Shown here one piece after another: positions 6,395 to 15,352 of a stretch of DNA of 41,098 nt. The translations under genes and the position numbers were made by a program. The DNA lies in assembly GCA_016178585.1 (NCBI GenBank), contig JACOTA010000025.1:1-41098 (forward strand). Direction: 5' to 3'. The number at the start of each line of letters is the position of its first letter. Position 1 is the stretch's first letter. The DNA is from Nitrospirota bacterium. Its GTDB lineage: Bacteria; Nitrospirota; Nitrospiria; JACQBW01. The notes beneath the pieces are model-generated. The model ran no database searches and was not told where the DNA came from. It saw only the letters and a list, made by a program, of their open reading frames with translations.

Positions 6395-8314
6395 ATGCGT
6401 AAATTAACGGTTTTGTTTTTTAAGATATGCTTTTGTTTTGGTGTTTTCTATCTGGTTTTTCCTCCGATGGGATGGGGTGCCCCTCCCGTGGCGGATGAAA
6501 CCCTCGCATTAGGAACCGCCTTGAATACGTTTCAGGGGGGGGACTTTGATAACGCGATCATTCAATTAACCGATTTTATTGGTAAATTTCCGGATTCTTT
6601 GAAAAGAGATCAAGCCTGCTTTTTTCTGGGAGAAGCTCATTTTAAACGGAGTCATCTTTTGGAGGCAAAAGAGTCTTATCAACAAATTGTAGACCATTTC
6701 CAGGGCTCATCTTATTATCCGCAGGCTTTTTCCCAGGTGGCCTATATTTCTTTTGATTTGGGTCAGTGGGACCAGGCTCAATCCCTGTTTAAAGAACTTT
6801 CCGAAGAGACCACGGACCCACAGAAACAAAATGAAATTTATGACAAACTTTACGAGATCAGCGTCAGGAAAGAGGAATGGGTTAAGGGCATCGGGATCCT
6901 TCTTGAAAAATTAAGAATTCTTGCGAACTCTGCCGAACAACAAGGGGTGCGTAATAAGATTCTTAGCGTGATTCAGGAAAAATTGGGAAAAAAAGATCTC
7001 GAAATCCTTATTGACCAGTATCCCAGGGGTTTTCCGGGAGATGATGCTTACTTACAGCTCATTTCGATCTATGACGCTGAGAAGGATACCTTTCATTTAG
7101 AGAGAACGATTAAACACTTCCTCGAAATATTTCCAAAACGTGAAAACATTGACCTGCTGAAGCAGAAACTCAACGCCATATCTGAAAAAGCAAAAAAACA
7201 TAAGACGATTATCGGAGTTTTGGTTCCTTCTTTGAAAAAAGCGGAAGAAATCACCGATCAGGTGATCAATGGCGTCAATCTGGCATTATGGGAATACCAA
7301 AAAACAACCAATGACGATTCTATTGGTTTGGTTTTTAAGGAGTTAGGAAATCAACCCGGTAAAAACGCGGCTGATATCGAAGCCTGGATTAAAGAGTACT
7401 CCCCTAAAGCGGCCATTGGCCCCCTTTTGAGCAAAGAATTCGAAAGTCTGTCGGGCCTTGCGGATACCTTCTCCCTTCCATTTATTACGCCAACGGCGAC
7501 CCATTCAGGGATTACGATGCGGTCGAAATTTTTGTTTAGAAACGCTCTAACAAACGCCGTTCAGGCAAAAGAAATTGCTGATTATGCCATTACCCAGGGC
7601 GGGCTAAAAAGGTTTGTTATTTTTTATCCTAACAATTCGTATGGAGAAGAGTTATCCAGGGTGTTTTCGGCGGAGGCGACCCGTTTGGGAGGAGAGATCA
7701 TCGCCGTGGAGACTTATTCGCCGGACACTTCCGATTTTTCTTTGCAGATTAAACACCTTATTAAAACGGATCTGTCAAAATACGGGATTGAGGGGGATAA
7801 AACAGACGGGAAAGAATTTAAAAACCAAATCAAACGGGAATATACCCCTGGTTTTGACGCAGTTTTTTTGCCGGGAGAAGGGACTAAAGCAGGACTCATT
7901 CCTTCTCAAATGGCCTTCTTCGATGTGACGGGAGTAACTTTTTTAGGCGCCAACGGGTGGAATTCTTCTGATTTCCTCAAGGCGGGCGGGAAATACCTTG
8001 AGGGAGGGATTTTTGTGGACGGTTTCTTTAACGAATCTCCTTCACCTGTTGTTTCCCGGTTTGTCCAGAAATATCAAAAATATTTTCAGAGCGAACCGAC
8101 CATTTTTTCGGCTCAGAGTTACGACGCAATGGAACTGATTCTTCAAGCGTTGAAAAATGGCGCGACGACGGGCAATCAGGTCAGAAATTCGCTCCTGGGA
8201 ATCACCGGCTTTGAGGGCGTTTCCGGAATAAACCGTTTCAGTCCGGATGGAGAGGGCGAAAAAAAGCCCTTTATTCTACAGATTAAAAATGGTAGGTTAC
8301 AACAAATAAACTAA
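6395..8314 (+). CDS. TPR plus periplasmic-binding-protein (LpoA/leucine-binding-like) protein
   Basis: A 639-residue exported protein. A signal peptide occupies residues 1-29 (ending GWGA). Tetratricopeptide-like helices cover about 38-260 (FQGGDFDNAIIQLTDFIGKF, FLGEAHFKRSHLLEAKESY). A class I periplasmic-binding fold of the Peripla_BP_6/leucine-binding type covers about 265-635 (TIIGVLVPSLKKAEE, ITPTATHSG, IFYPNNSYGEEL, FLGANGWNS). TPR plus this fold is the architecture of LpoA-type penicillin-binding-protein activators and of similar single proteins in delta-proteobacteria and Nitrospirota. No ABC permease is adjacent, which favours a regulatory or envelope role over amino-acid transport. 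AAGGG precedes the ATG. Its stop codon lies in the 5-bp duplication made by the MITE that follows. Confidence 0.75.
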   Translation: MRKLTVLFFKICFCFGVFYLVFPPMGWGAPPVADETLALGTALNTFQGGDFDNAIIQLTDFIGKFPDSLKRDQACFFLGEAHFKRSHLLEAKESYQQIVDHFQGSSYYPQAFSQVAYISFDLGQWDQAQSLFKELSEETTDPQKQNEIYDKLYEISVRKEEWVKGIGILLEKLRILANSAEQQGVRNKILSVIQEKLGKKDLEILIDQYPRGFPGDDAYLQLISIYDAEKDTFHLERTIKHFLEIFPKRENIDLLKQKLNAISEKAKKHKTIIGVLVPSLKKAEEITDQVINGVNLALWEYQKTTNDDSIGLVFKELGNQPGKNAADIEAWIKEYSPKAAIGPLLSKEFESLSGLADTFSLPFITPTATHSGITMRSKFLFRNALTNAVQAKEIADYAITQGGLKRFVIFYPNNSYGEELSRVFSAEATRLGGEIIAVETYSPDTSDFSLQIKHLIKTDLSKYGIEGDKTDGKEFKNQIKREYTPGFDAVFLPGEGTKAGLIPSQMAFFDVTGVTFLGANGWNSSDFLKAGGKYLEGGIFVDGFFNESPSPVVSRFVQKYQKYFQSEPTIFSAQSYDAMELILQALKNGATTGNQVRNSLLGITGFEGVSGINRFSPDGEGEKKPFILQIKNGRLQQIN

Positions 8315-8315
8315 A

Positions 8316-8456
8316 CCCAAGAACAGCGATAGGATTTGTAACTCTTTGTTTTGCCTGTCATCGCGAGCGCCCGCAGGGTGCGTGGCGATCTCGGTTCACG
8401 ATGGCGAGATTGCTTCGCTTCGCTCGCAATGACAACTTTCTATCGCTGTTCTTGGG
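8316..8456. mobile_element. MITE copy a, 141 bp with target duplication CTAAA
   Basis: Terminal inverted repeats CCCAAGAACAGCGATAG and CTATCGCTGTTCTTGGG are perfect over 17 bp. The interior holds palindromic segments (GTCATCGCGAGCGCCCGC and GCTTCGCTCGCAATGAC). It is flanked on both sides by CTAAA (8311-8315 and 8457-8461), a 5-bp target-site duplication. It encodes nothing; a transposase elsewhere must have moved it. It may act as a hairpin terminator for the gene before it. Confidence 0.9.
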
Positions 8457-8475
8457 CTAAAGTGAAGCAACGTGA

Positions 8476-8496
8476 CACAGGCCCCTGAATAAAATG
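8476..8496 (+). repeat. Right end of a double-hairpin intergenic repeat, supplying the pycA start codon
   Basis: ACACAGGCCCCTGAATAAAATG here matches the right ends of the repeats at 14485-14555, 22108-22193 and 23113-23205. The left half is absent, probably because the MITE lies there. The repeat's ATG is the pycA start at 8494, and no Shine-Dalgarno sequence is visible in front of it. Confidence 0.6.
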
Positions 8497-9948
8497 ACGA
8501 AAAAATCCTTATTTAATAAAATTTTGATCGCGAACCGGGGAGAAATCGCCCTGAGGATCATTCGGGCCTGCAAAGAGCTGAAAATTTCTACCGTCGCGAT
8601 TCATTCCGAGGTTGACGCGACGACCCTCTATGTCAAAAAGGCGGACGAAGCCTGTTTGGTGGGCCCCGGCCCGATTGCCGGTTACCTTAATATCTATAAA
8701 ATTATTGAATTGGCCAAACAAAAGGGAGCCGATGCGATTCATCCGGGTTATGGTTTTCTGGCTGAAAATCCCGATTTTGCCCGGGCCTGTGAAGAAAATG
8801 GCATCACATTTATAGGACCCGGCGCTGAAACCATCCGAAAGATGGGAAATAAAATTCAGGCCCGGCAAACCATGAAAAAGGCGGGAATTCCAATTGTTCC
8901 GGGAATTCTTGAATCTCTGGATTCGGCGGAAGATGCCGTTAAGGCGGCGAGTCAAATCGGATTCCCGGTCATTCTAAAAGCTTCCAACGGCGGGGGGGGG
9001 AGAGGTCTTCGAGTCTGTTTCAACGAAGAAGATTTAAAAAAACATTATCCCATCATCCAGATGGAATCTCAGACAGCTTTCGGAAGCGCGGAAGTCTATC
9101 TGGAAAAATATTTTGAGGCGCCCCATCATATTGAATTCCAGATCCTGGCCGATTGTTTTGGAAACGTTATTCACCTCGGAGAGCGGGATTGTTCGATTCA
9201 AAGGCGTCATCAAAAATTGATTGAAATCGCTCCCTCCCTTCTCCTGACCGAAGCGTTACGGAAAAAAATGGGTAAAACCGCCGTTGCGGCCGCAAAAGCG
9301 TCAAATTATGTAACTGCCGGAACCGTGGAGTTTTTGGTCGACGCTCACTCGAATTTTTACTTCCTGGAAATGAATACGAGGATTCAGGTGGAACATACCG
9401 TGACCGAAGAAGTGACCGGCGTCGATATTGTCAAGGAGATGATAAAACTGGCGGCCGGGGAGCCAATATCCTGCCAACAGAAAGATATCAAATTTCAAGG
9501 ATATGCGATGGAATGCCGGATCAATGCTGAAGATCCTTTAAAAAACTTTATGGCGACACCGGGAAAAATTACGGCCTATTATTCTCCTGGAGGGTTCGGG
9601 GTTCGCATTGATGGCAACGTCTACAGTGGGTATACGGTTCCTCCTTATTATGACTCTTTGCTGGCCAAGTTGACCGTCAAAGGGTGGACCTGGGAAGAAA
9701 CGGTTGACCGGATGTACCGGTGCCTCGATGAATATGTCATCCGGGGGGTCAAAACGACCATTCCCCTTTATAAAAAAATCATGCGCGATGAAATGTTTAG
9801 GAATAAATCGTTCGATACCAACTACATTCAAAATAATTTTGACCGGCTGGTGTATGGCAAAGAAGAAGACCGGAGAGATCTTGTTTTGGCTATTTCCGCC
9901 GCAATTGTGGCCCATTCCAGAATGAATGTCCATGTCATCAATTCATAA
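8494..9948 (+). CDS. pycA: Pyruvate carboxylase subunit A (biotin carboxylase)
   Basis: A 484-residue ATP-grasp biotin carboxylase. It shows the N-terminal ILIANRGEIALRIIRACKEL, IHPGYGFLAEN, the glycine-rich ATP loop KASNGGGGRG, ERDCSIQRRHQKL, and the catalytic EMNTRIQVEH. Length fits AccC and PycA alike. The directly downstream gene encodes the carboxyltransferase/biotin-carrier subunit (stop to next ATG 3 bp), which makes this the A subunit of a two-subunit pyruvate carboxylase rather than part of acetyl-CoA carboxylase. It carboxylates biotin with bicarbonate and ATP in the cytoplasm for oxaloacetate supply. The start codon lies in a repeat element and has no evident ribosome-binding site. 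Confidence 0.88.
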   Translation: MTKKSLFNKILIANRGEIALRIIRACKELKISTVAIHSEVDATTLYVKKADEACLVGPGPIAGYLNIYKIIELAKQKGADAIHPGYGFLAENPDFARACEENGITFIGPGAETIRKMGNKIQARQTMKKAGIPIVPGILESLDSAEDAVKAASQIGFPVILKASNGGGGRGLRVCFNEEDLKKHYPIIQMESQTAFGSAEVYLEKYFEAPHHIEFQILADCFGNVIHLGERDCSIQRRHQKLIEIAPSLLLTEALRKKMGKTAVAAAKASNYVTAGTVEFLVDAHSNFYFLEMNTRIQVEHTVTEEVTGVDIVKEMIKLAAGEPISCQQKDIKFQGYAMECRINAEDPLKNFMATPGKITAYYSPGGFGVRIDGNVYSGYTVPPYYDSLLAKLTVKGWTWEETVDRMYRCLDEYVIRGVKTTIPLYKKIMRDEMFRNKSFDTNYIQNNFDRLVYGKEEDRRDLVLAISAAIVAHSRMNVHVINS

Positions 9949-9951
9949 AAC

Positions 9952-11826
9952 ATGATGAACAAGGGAACCCCGTTGAATCCGAAAACGCCTAAAAAACCGA
10001 TAAAAATTACAGACACGACGCTTCGGGACGCGCATCAGTCCCTGATCGCAACCCGGTTGAGAACTGAAGACATGCTCCCCATTGCTCCCAAAATAGACCA
10101 GGTCGGCTACTGGTCGGTTGAAATGTGGGGGGGAGCCACGTTTGACGCGGCTCTTCGTTATTTAAATGAAGACCCCTGGGAAAGAATTCGGAAATTAAAA
10201 ATCGTCATGCCGAAAACGCCTTTCCAGATGTTATTGAGAGGCCAGAATATCGTCGGATATCGTAATTATGCCGACGATGTTGTTGAAAAATTTGTCGAGA
10301 CGGCCATCGGAAACGGCATTCAAATCCTTCGTATTTTTGACGCTTTAAATGATTTCAGGAATATCAAAACGGCCATTAAAGCGGTGACGAAATATGGTGG
10401 AAAAGTAGAAGGAACATTGTGTTATACGGTTAGCCCGGTGCATCAAATCGACACGTTTGTGGATCTGGCGAAAAGGCTGGAAGATATGGGGTCTGACACG
10501 ATTTGCATAAAGGATATGGCAGGAATCTTATCGCCCTATATCGCCTCCCATCTGGTTGAAAAAATTAAAAAATCAACGTCAGTGCCGCTTCATCTGCATA
10601 GCCATGATACCAGCGGGATGGCCGTTGCCACAAATATTAAAGCCATTGAAGGCGGGATTGATATTATCGATGGCGCGATTTCTTCCCTGGCGAACGGAAC
10701 TTCTCAGCCGCCAACGGAAGTTTTCGTGAATATTTTAAAGGGAAGCCCGTATGATCCGGGTTTGGATTTAAACCTTTTGGCGGAAATCGCGGAGTACTTC
10801 AGGGAGATCCGGAAAAAATATAAGATTTATGAGTCTGAATTTACAGGGGTGGATCCCAATGTTTTGATTTACCAGATTCCCGGGGGAATGACCTCAAATC
10901 TGGCTTCCCAACTCAACGAACAGAAAGCTCTCGGGAGAATGAAAGAGGTCCTCGATGAAGTTCCGAAGGTCAGAAAAGATCTTGGATATCCTCCTCTGGT
11001 CACACCGGCCAGCCAGATCGTCGGGACGCAGGCCACCTTGAACGTCTTGACCGGGGAGCGTTATAAGGTGATCACGACCGAAACACGGAATTTTCTCAAG
11101 GGGTTGTATGGGAAACCCCCGGCCCCCATGAATGAAGAGGTGAGAAAGAGGGCCGTTTCGGACGAAGAGATCATTGAAGGAAGGCCGGCGGATTATCTTG
11201 AACCCGAGCTCGAAAAAAATCAGCAAGAACTAAAGGGTAAAATAAAAAATATCGAAGACTTGATCAGCTATACCTTATTCCCGAAAATAGCCCTCGAATT
11301 TTTTTCTTTGAGAGAAAAAGGCCAGATCAATAAACCGATTAACGAGCCGGTTAAAAATGATCAGGCCGCGCCTCCTGTTCCGGTACTCGCTCCGAGTGAG
11401 TTCAATATTAAGGTTCATGGCGAAACGTACCATGTAAAAGTGGGCGGAATGGGGCATCAGGGAGAAGGAGGCAGACCCTATTTCATTTATCTCGATAATC
11501 AGCTTGAAGAGGTGATGGTTGAGTCTCTAGTCGAAATTGTTCCAAGCGAAGAAGGGCGAATCGATAAAAAAGTAGGCGGAAGATCGACCCGGCCGAGAGC
11601 CGCCCAGCAGGGTGATATCACCGCGGCCATGCCGGGAACGGTGATGAAAATTAATATCCAGGTGGGGGATAAAGTCCGCGCAGGGGATACCGTTTTGATC
11701 GTTGAGGCCATGAAAATGGAAAATGAAGTCCACACCCCGATTGCAGGAGAGGTAAAGGCAATCTATGTCACCGAAGGCGATAAGATTAATCCGGATGAGG
11801 TTCTCGTCATGGTTCGGGCTGGTTAA
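9952..11826 (+). CDS. pycB: Pyruvate carboxylase subunit B (carboxyltransferase with biotin carrier)
   Basis: A 624-residue protein. The carboxyltransferase TIM barrel opens with ITDTTLRDAHQSLIATRLRT and carries EMWGGATFDAALRYL, RIFDALND, CIKDMAGIL and LHLHSHDTSGMA, whose histidines bind the metal. A conserved helical domain follows (GGMTSNLASQL, TPASQIVGTQA). A proline-rich linker near residue 465 leads to a C-terminal biotinyl domain with the lysine in EAMKMENEV. The same order occurs in oxaloacetate decarboxylase alpha, but no OadB/OadG sodium-pump subunits are present and pycA precedes it, so pyruvate carboxylase is the better call. Its stop overlaps the next start by one base (TAATG). 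Confidence 0.88.
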   Translation: MMNKGTPLNPKTPKKPIKITDTTLRDAHQSLIATRLRTEDMLPIAPKIDQVGYWSVEMWGGATFDAALRYLNEDPWERIRKLKIVMPKTPFQMLLRGQNIVGYRNYADDVVEKFVETAIGNGIQILRIFDALNDFRNIKTAIKAVTKYGGKVEGTLCYTVSPVHQIDTFVDLAKRLEDMGSDTICIKDMAGILSPYIASHLVEKIKKSTSVPLHLHSHDTSGMAVATNIKAIEGGIDIIDGAISSLANGTSQPPTEVFVNILKGSPYDPGLDLNLLAEIAEYFREIRKKYKIYESEFTGVDPNVLIYQIPGGMTSNLASQLNEQKALGRMKEVLDEVPKVRKDLGYPPLVTPASQIVGTQATLNVLTGERYKVITTETRNFLKGLYGKPPAPMNEEVRKRAVSDEEIIEGRPADYLEPELEKNQQELKGKIKNIEDLISYTLFPKIALEFFSLREKGQINKPINEPVKNDQAAPPVPVLAPSEFNIKVHGETYHVKVGGMGHQGEGGRPYFIYLDNQLEEVMVESLVEIVPSEEGRIDKKVGGRSTRPRAAQQGDITAAMPGTVMKINIQVGDKVRAGDTVLIVEAMKMENEVHTPIAGEVKAIYVTEGDKINPDEVLVMVRAG

Positions 11827-12554
11827 TGGAGGCATTTTATCCGATTTTCGCCCAGATTGCGGTTTCGGCAATACCGATTTTATTTGCCATTACCCTGCAT
11901 GAAACGGCCCATGGGTGGGTGGCTAATAAGTTAGGAGACCCCACAGCCCGGCTTCAGGGCAGACTGACGTTAAATCCGGTTCCTCATATTGATCCGATGA
12001 TGACCGTCATTTTTCCGATCATGACCCTCATTCTTTCACGGGGGGCGTTTATTTTCGGAGGCGCCAAACCGGTGCCTGTTAATTTTGGAAATTTAAGAAA
12101 TCCGAAAAGAGACATGATTTTGGTTGCCGCGGCAGGCCCCGGCATAAACCTGGGGATTGCTTTGATCGCGGGGCTGCTTTTTCGTTTTCTGACCGGAATT
12201 TATCCGGGCATCTTTGCCTATATTCACTCCTCAAATCATTTTTCCACCTGGTCGCAACTGGATATGGCGATTACGGTTCCGCTTGGTTTAATGCTCCTTG
12301 CAGCGGTCAAATGGAATGTGCTTCTGGCGGTTTTTAATATGATTCCGATCCCCCCGTTGGATGGAGGACGGGTCATGGTGGGCCTTCTCCCGGTTAGGTT
12401 TTCAAATCTGCTGAGCCAACTGGAACCGTTCGGAATTTTTATTGTTATTTTATTGATTTTTATCGATCCCCTGGGACTGACATCCCATCTGATTTTCAGA
12501 ACCATGCATTTGATTTCGTGGTTTTTTGTAGGGGTCGACCCTTTCATGGTATAA
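11826..12554 (+). CDS. Site-2 protease family (M50) membrane protein
   Basis: A 242-residue integral membrane metalloprotease. The zinc-binding HETAH lies near residue 25 in the first membrane helix. NPVPHIDP follows the first helix, a membrane region with AAAGPGINLG follows that, and the third zinc-ligand motif is NMIPIPPLDGGRV near residue 168. There is no PDZ domain, so this is the short group-III-like type. In many delta-proteobacteria and Nitrospirota this gene sits directly before trpS and scpA, as here. Substrate unknown. It overlaps pycB by one base and ends 8 bp before trpS, so the four genes are very likely one operon. Confidence 0.85.
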   Translation: MEAFYPIFAQIAVSAIPILFAITLHETAHGWVANKLGDPTARLQGRLTLNPVPHIDPMMTVIFPIMTLILSRGAFIFGGAKPVPVNFGNLRNPKRDMILVAAAGPGINLGIALIAGLLFRFLTGIYPGIFAYIHSSNHFSTWSQLDMAITVPLGLMLLAAVKWNVLLAVFNMIPIPPLDGGRVMVGLLPVRFSNLLSQLEPFGIFIVILLIFIDPLGLTSHLIFRTMHLISWFFVGVDPFMV

Positions 12555-12562
12555 GAGAGACT

Positions 12563-13549
12563 ATGAACAAAAAAAGAGTATTAAGCGGAATGCAGCCGAG
12601 CGGAAGACTTCACCTTGGTAATTTGCTGGGCGCCCTTGAAAATTGGAAAAAACTTCAAAATGAGTATGCCTGTTATTTTTTTGTCGCGGATTGGCATGCT
12701 TTATCGACCAATTACCAGGATACCCGCTCCATTCGGAAATATACGAAAGAAATGGTCATCGACTGGATTTCCGCGGGTATCGATCCGGAGAAAGCAACCC
12801 TGTTTGTCCAGTCCCGGGTGAAAGATCATGCGGTTTTGCACCTTCTTCTTTCGATGATCACACCCCTTTCATGGCTTGAGCGTGTTCCAACTTATAAAGA
12901 ACAGCAATCCCAACTATCTCATAAAGACCTGTCGACTTACGGTTTTTTAGGCTATCCTGTTTTGCAAGCGGCTGACATCCTGATCTACCGGGCTGATTTT
13001 GTGCCGGTGGGAATCGATCAGCTTCCGCATCTGGAACTTACCCGGGAAATTGCCAGAAGGTTTAACGCGTTGTACAAGACTGATTTTTTCCCTGATCCGA
13101 TGCATTTGTTGACGAAATTTCCGAAACTGACAGGCCTCGACGGAAGAAAAATGAGCAAGAGTTATGATAACGCGATTTTTCTTTCTGACTCGGAAAAGGA
13201 GGTCTGGGAAAAAATCCGAACGATGATGACTGACCCGGCGCGAAAAAGGAGGACCGACAGGGGAAACCCTGACGTTTGCCCTGTTTTTGACCTTCACAAA
13301 ATTCTTACGGATAAAGAAAAATTGCCGGAACTCGACCAGGGATGCCGAACGGCGGGCATCGGGTGTATCGACTGCAAACAGGTTCTCAACGGGTCGCTCA
13401 AGCCTGTTCTTAACCCGATTCGGGAAAATCGGGAAAAGTTGATGGAACACCCCGAAAAGATTGACGAAATAATTGTCAACGGATCGAAAGCTGCCTCGAT
13501 AGAAGCGGAAAAGACGTTGGAAAAAGTTAGAGAAAGTATGCAGATTTGA
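12563..13549 (+). CDS. trpS: Tryptophanyl-tRNA synthetase
   Basis: A 328-residue class I aminoacyl-tRNA synthetase that charges tRNA-Trp. The start at 12563 (MNKKRVLSGMQPSGRLHLGN) follows AGAGAG and places the HIGH-like HLGN near residue 18, as in the family; an upstream in-frame ATG at 12518 lies inside the preceding gene and is unlikely. The KMSKS loop appears as GRKMSKSYDN near residue 195. YPVLQAADILIY and PVGIDQLPHLELTR form the tryptophan/adenylate pocket. Length is standard for bacterial TrpRS. A CxxC (GIGCIDCKQ) near residue 275 could bind a metal. Confidence 0.95.
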   Translation: MNKKRVLSGMQPSGRLHLGNLLGALENWKKLQNEYACYFFVADWHALSTNYQDTRSIRKYTKEMVIDWISAGIDPEKATLFVQSRVKDHAVLHLLLSMITPLSWLERVPTYKEQQSQLSHKDLSTYGFLGYPVLQAADILIYRADFVPVGIDQLPHLELTREIARRFNALYKTDFFPDPMHLLTKFPKLTGLDGRKMSKSYDNAIFLSDSEKEVWEKIRTMMTDPARKRRTDRGNPDVCPVFDLHKILTDKEKLPELDQGCRTAGIGCIDCKQVLNGSLKPVLNPIRENREKLMEHPEKIDEIIVNGSKAASIEAEKTLEKVRESMQI

Positions 13550-13614
13550 AATGCCTCATAATACATCATATAGACCCGATTTTTCCTCAAAATACCATAG
13601 GTAGATAGTTTGTC

Positions 13615-13643
13615 TTGATTATTTAAAAAATTCTTGATATAAA
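13615..13643 (+). promoter_or_regulatory. Sigma-70 promoter for scpA
   Basis: TTGATT (13615-13620), a 17-bp AT-rich spacer and TATAAA (13638-13643) lie in the 150-bp gap after trpS. Initiation near 13650 would give a leader of about 50 nt. This separates scpA-scpB from the pyc-trpS operon. Confidence 0.6.
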
Positions 13644-13701
13644 AGCATAAGGTTTTCTAAACGGCCCCCTGAGTATCATAATACTCGAAAGGATATTGTT
13701 T

Positions 13702-14481
13702 TTGGATTTTAAAGACGAAAAAGAAGAATCCGGTTATTCAATTAAGCTCGATATGTTTGAGGGCCCGCTGGATCTTCTCCTTCATTTGATTAAAAAACAC
13801 CAGATCGATATTTATGATATCCCGATTGCCTTAATTACCCGCCAATACCTTGAATATCTTGAAATCATGGAAACGTTGAACTTAAGCATTGCGGGAGAGT
13901 TTTTAGTCATGGCGGCGACTTTAATTCATATCAAATCTAAAACGCTCCTCCCGCCCGACGAAAAAATCAATGAAACGGAGGAAGAAGATCCCAGAGAGGA
14001 ACTCCTTTCGAGGCTTCTTGAATATAAAAAATTCAAAGAAGCCTCCGCTCAACTTGAGGAACGGGAATCTCTTTGGGTGGAAATTTTCCGGAGAAAAATC
14101 CCTGAAGGCGTAGAACCGGTGAACGAAGAGTTTTGTTTTACCGACCTGAACCTGTTCGATCTGGTTGACGCACTGCAGAAAGTTATTGAACGGTTACCTG
14201 AAAAGGACGTTTTCGAGGTCACACAGGAAGTCCTTTCTGTTACCGACAAAATTCATTACTTGCTCGAATTCCTTGAAAACCGGGAAAGTGCCACTTTTTC
14301 AGAGCTTTTTGAAAAGGATTCGACACGGAATATGGTTGTCGTGACTTTTTTAGCTTTGTTGGAGATCTGCCGCTTAAGGTTGGTTCAGATCCAGCAGGTG
14401 GAGGAGTTTGGCGTAATTCGATTCCGAAAACTGAACGTTTCTCATGAAATAAATGAAGCAACTGGCTCTGCCAGTGCGTAA
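13702..14481 (+). CDS. scpA: Segregation and condensation protein A
   Basis: A kleisin of about 259 residues that bridges the SMC heads in the chromosome condensin. The N-terminal signature YSIKLDMFEGPLDLLLHLIK is followed by DIYDIPIALITRQYLEYLE and the HIKSKTLLPP segment. The middle is acidic and variable, and the C-terminal winged-helix part is typical (FLALLEICRLRLVQIQQVEE). TTG at 13702 is preferred because AAAGGA lies 8 bp before it; TTG at 13696 is too close. The last codons (TGSASA) form part of a hairpin (ACTGGC-TCT-GCCAGT, 14461-14475) belonging to the repeat that follows, so the repeat may have replaced the original C-terminus. Confidence 0.9.
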   Translation: MDFKDEKEESGYSIKLDMFEGPLDLLLHLIKKHQIDIYDIPIALITRQYLEYLEIMETLNLSIAGEFLVMAATLIHIKSKTLLPPDEKINETEEEDPREELLSRLLEYKKFKEASAQLEERESLWVEIFRRKIPEGVEPVNEEFCFTDLNLFDLVDALQKVIERLPEKDVFEVTQEVLSVTDKIHYLLEFLENRESATFSELFEKDSTRNMVVVTFLALLEICRLRLVQIQQVEEFGVIRFRKLNVSHEINEATGSASA

Positions 14482-14556
14482 CGCGGGGTTCGGGGGCATG
14501 AAAAACATAGCTTCGCTGCGGAATCGCTCGCGAGCAAGCTTTGTGGCACAGGCCCC
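14461..14556 (+). repeat. Double-hairpin intergenic repeat (scpA-scpB)
   Basis: A first hairpin is ACTGGC-TCT-GCCAGT. A second structure runs from GGGGTTCGGGGGCAT to GGCCCCTGAAT; GTTCGGGGGC and GCCCCTGAAT pair with one mismatch. The interior (GCTTCGCTGCGG, TCGCTCGCGAGC) differs from the other copies. It ends about 25 bp before scpB. Confidence 0.65.
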
Positions 14557-14580
14557 TGAATCAGATAGAGGAGATGCCTA

Positions 14581-15207
14581 ATGGAAATGAATGAACTCGT
14601 TCAAATTATTGAGTCTCTCCTGTTTGTTTCGTCCGAACCTCTTTCGATGGATAAAATTAAAGAGGTAACGGGTGGAGAAAAAAAGGAAATTCGCGAGGCC
14701 CTCGAAAACCTGAAGGGCCATTTTATGTCGGAAGACCATGGAATTAAAGTCGTGGAAATTGCCGGCGGGATTCAAATGGTAACCCGTCCCGAAAACGCTC
14801 CCTGGGTCAAAAAACTGTTGACCATTAAAACCACCGGAAAATTGTCCAAACCCGGGCTCGAGACGCTTGCCATCATCGCTTATAAACAACCGATTATTCG
14901 GCCCGAAATTGAATCGATTCGGGGAGTGGATTGCGGAGGCGTGATTAAAACCCTTCTTGAAAGACGGATGATTAAAATCGTGGGAAGAAAAGAGATGCCG
15001 GGAAAACCGATGTTATACGGGACGACCAAAGAGTTTCTCGAGTACTTTGGGCTAAACGCGATTTCCGAATTACCCACATTAAAAGAATTTAAAGACGATT
15101 CTTTACCGCTCTCTGAGCCGAGGTTTATTCAGGAAGAAATTCCCCAGGAACCGCAAGAAATCGCTTCAACCCCCTCCCCTGGCCTTGGTCCCGGTTCTTT
15201 CGGATAA
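14581..15207 (+). CDS. scpB: Segregation and condensation protein B
   Basis: A 208-residue winged-helix partner of ScpA in the SMC-ScpAB condensin. IIESLLFVSSEPLSMDKIKE at the N-terminus, the central GIQMVTRPE, and LETLAIIAYKQPIIRPEIES followed by IRGVDCGGVIKTLLERR are diagnostic. GRKEMPGKPMLYGTTKEFLE closes the second winged helix. The final 35 residues are a proline-rich, probably disordered tail. GAGGAGATG lies just before the ATG at 14581; a second ATG two codons on (14587) is possible. It is separated from scpA only by the repeat, so co-transcription is likely. Confidence 0.93.
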   Translation: MEMNELVQIIESLLFVSSEPLSMDKIKEVTGGEKKEIREALENLKGHFMSEDHGIKVVEIAGGIQMVTRPENAPWVKKLLTIKTTGKLSKPGLETLAIIAYKQPIIRPEIESIRGVDCGGVIKTLLERRMIKIVGRKEMPGKPMLYGTTKEFLEYFGLNAISELPTLKEFKDDSLPLSEPRFIQEEIPQEPQEIASTPSPGLGPGSFG

Positions 15208-15237
15208 AATCGGGGGGTGGGCAAGCGTCAAACTTCC

Positions 15238-15266
15238 TTGACATATTTTTTGTTTTTCGATAAGAT
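15238..15266 (+). promoter_or_regulatory. Sigma-70 promoter for cooT
   Basis: Perfect TTGACA (15238-15243), a 17-bp T-rich spacer, and TAAGAT (15261-15266). Initiation near 15273 gives an 80-nt leader containing the hairpin at 15312-15330. Confidence 0.75.
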
Positions 15267-15311
15267 AAAAGCAGGATTTAGCCGGTATACTTAAATTGAT
15301 ACTTTAACCTG

Positions 15312-15342
15312 GAGACGTTAAAAACGTCTCTTTATATTTTTT
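15312..15342 (+). promoter_or_regulatory. Leader hairpin with T-rich tail before cooT
   Basis: GAGACGTT-AAA-AACGTCTC is a perfect 8-bp stem with a 3-nt loop, followed by TTTATATTTTTT. It lies between the promoter and the GAGG ribosome-binding site. It could be an attenuator that limits cooT transcription or a 5'-stabilising hairpin; the sequence does not decide. Confidence 0.5.
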
Positions 15343-15352
15343 GAGGATGTTG

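Noticed and set aside
9952-11826. Oxaloacetate decarboxylase alpha subunit
   Set aside because: Same domain order, but no OadB or OadG partner is present, and a biotin carboxylase gene directly precedes it.
12518-12562. Upstream in-frame ATG for trpS
   Set aside because: It lies inside the M50 gene and adds residues not seen in TrpRS; ATG 12563 has a ribosome-binding site and the usual N-terminus.
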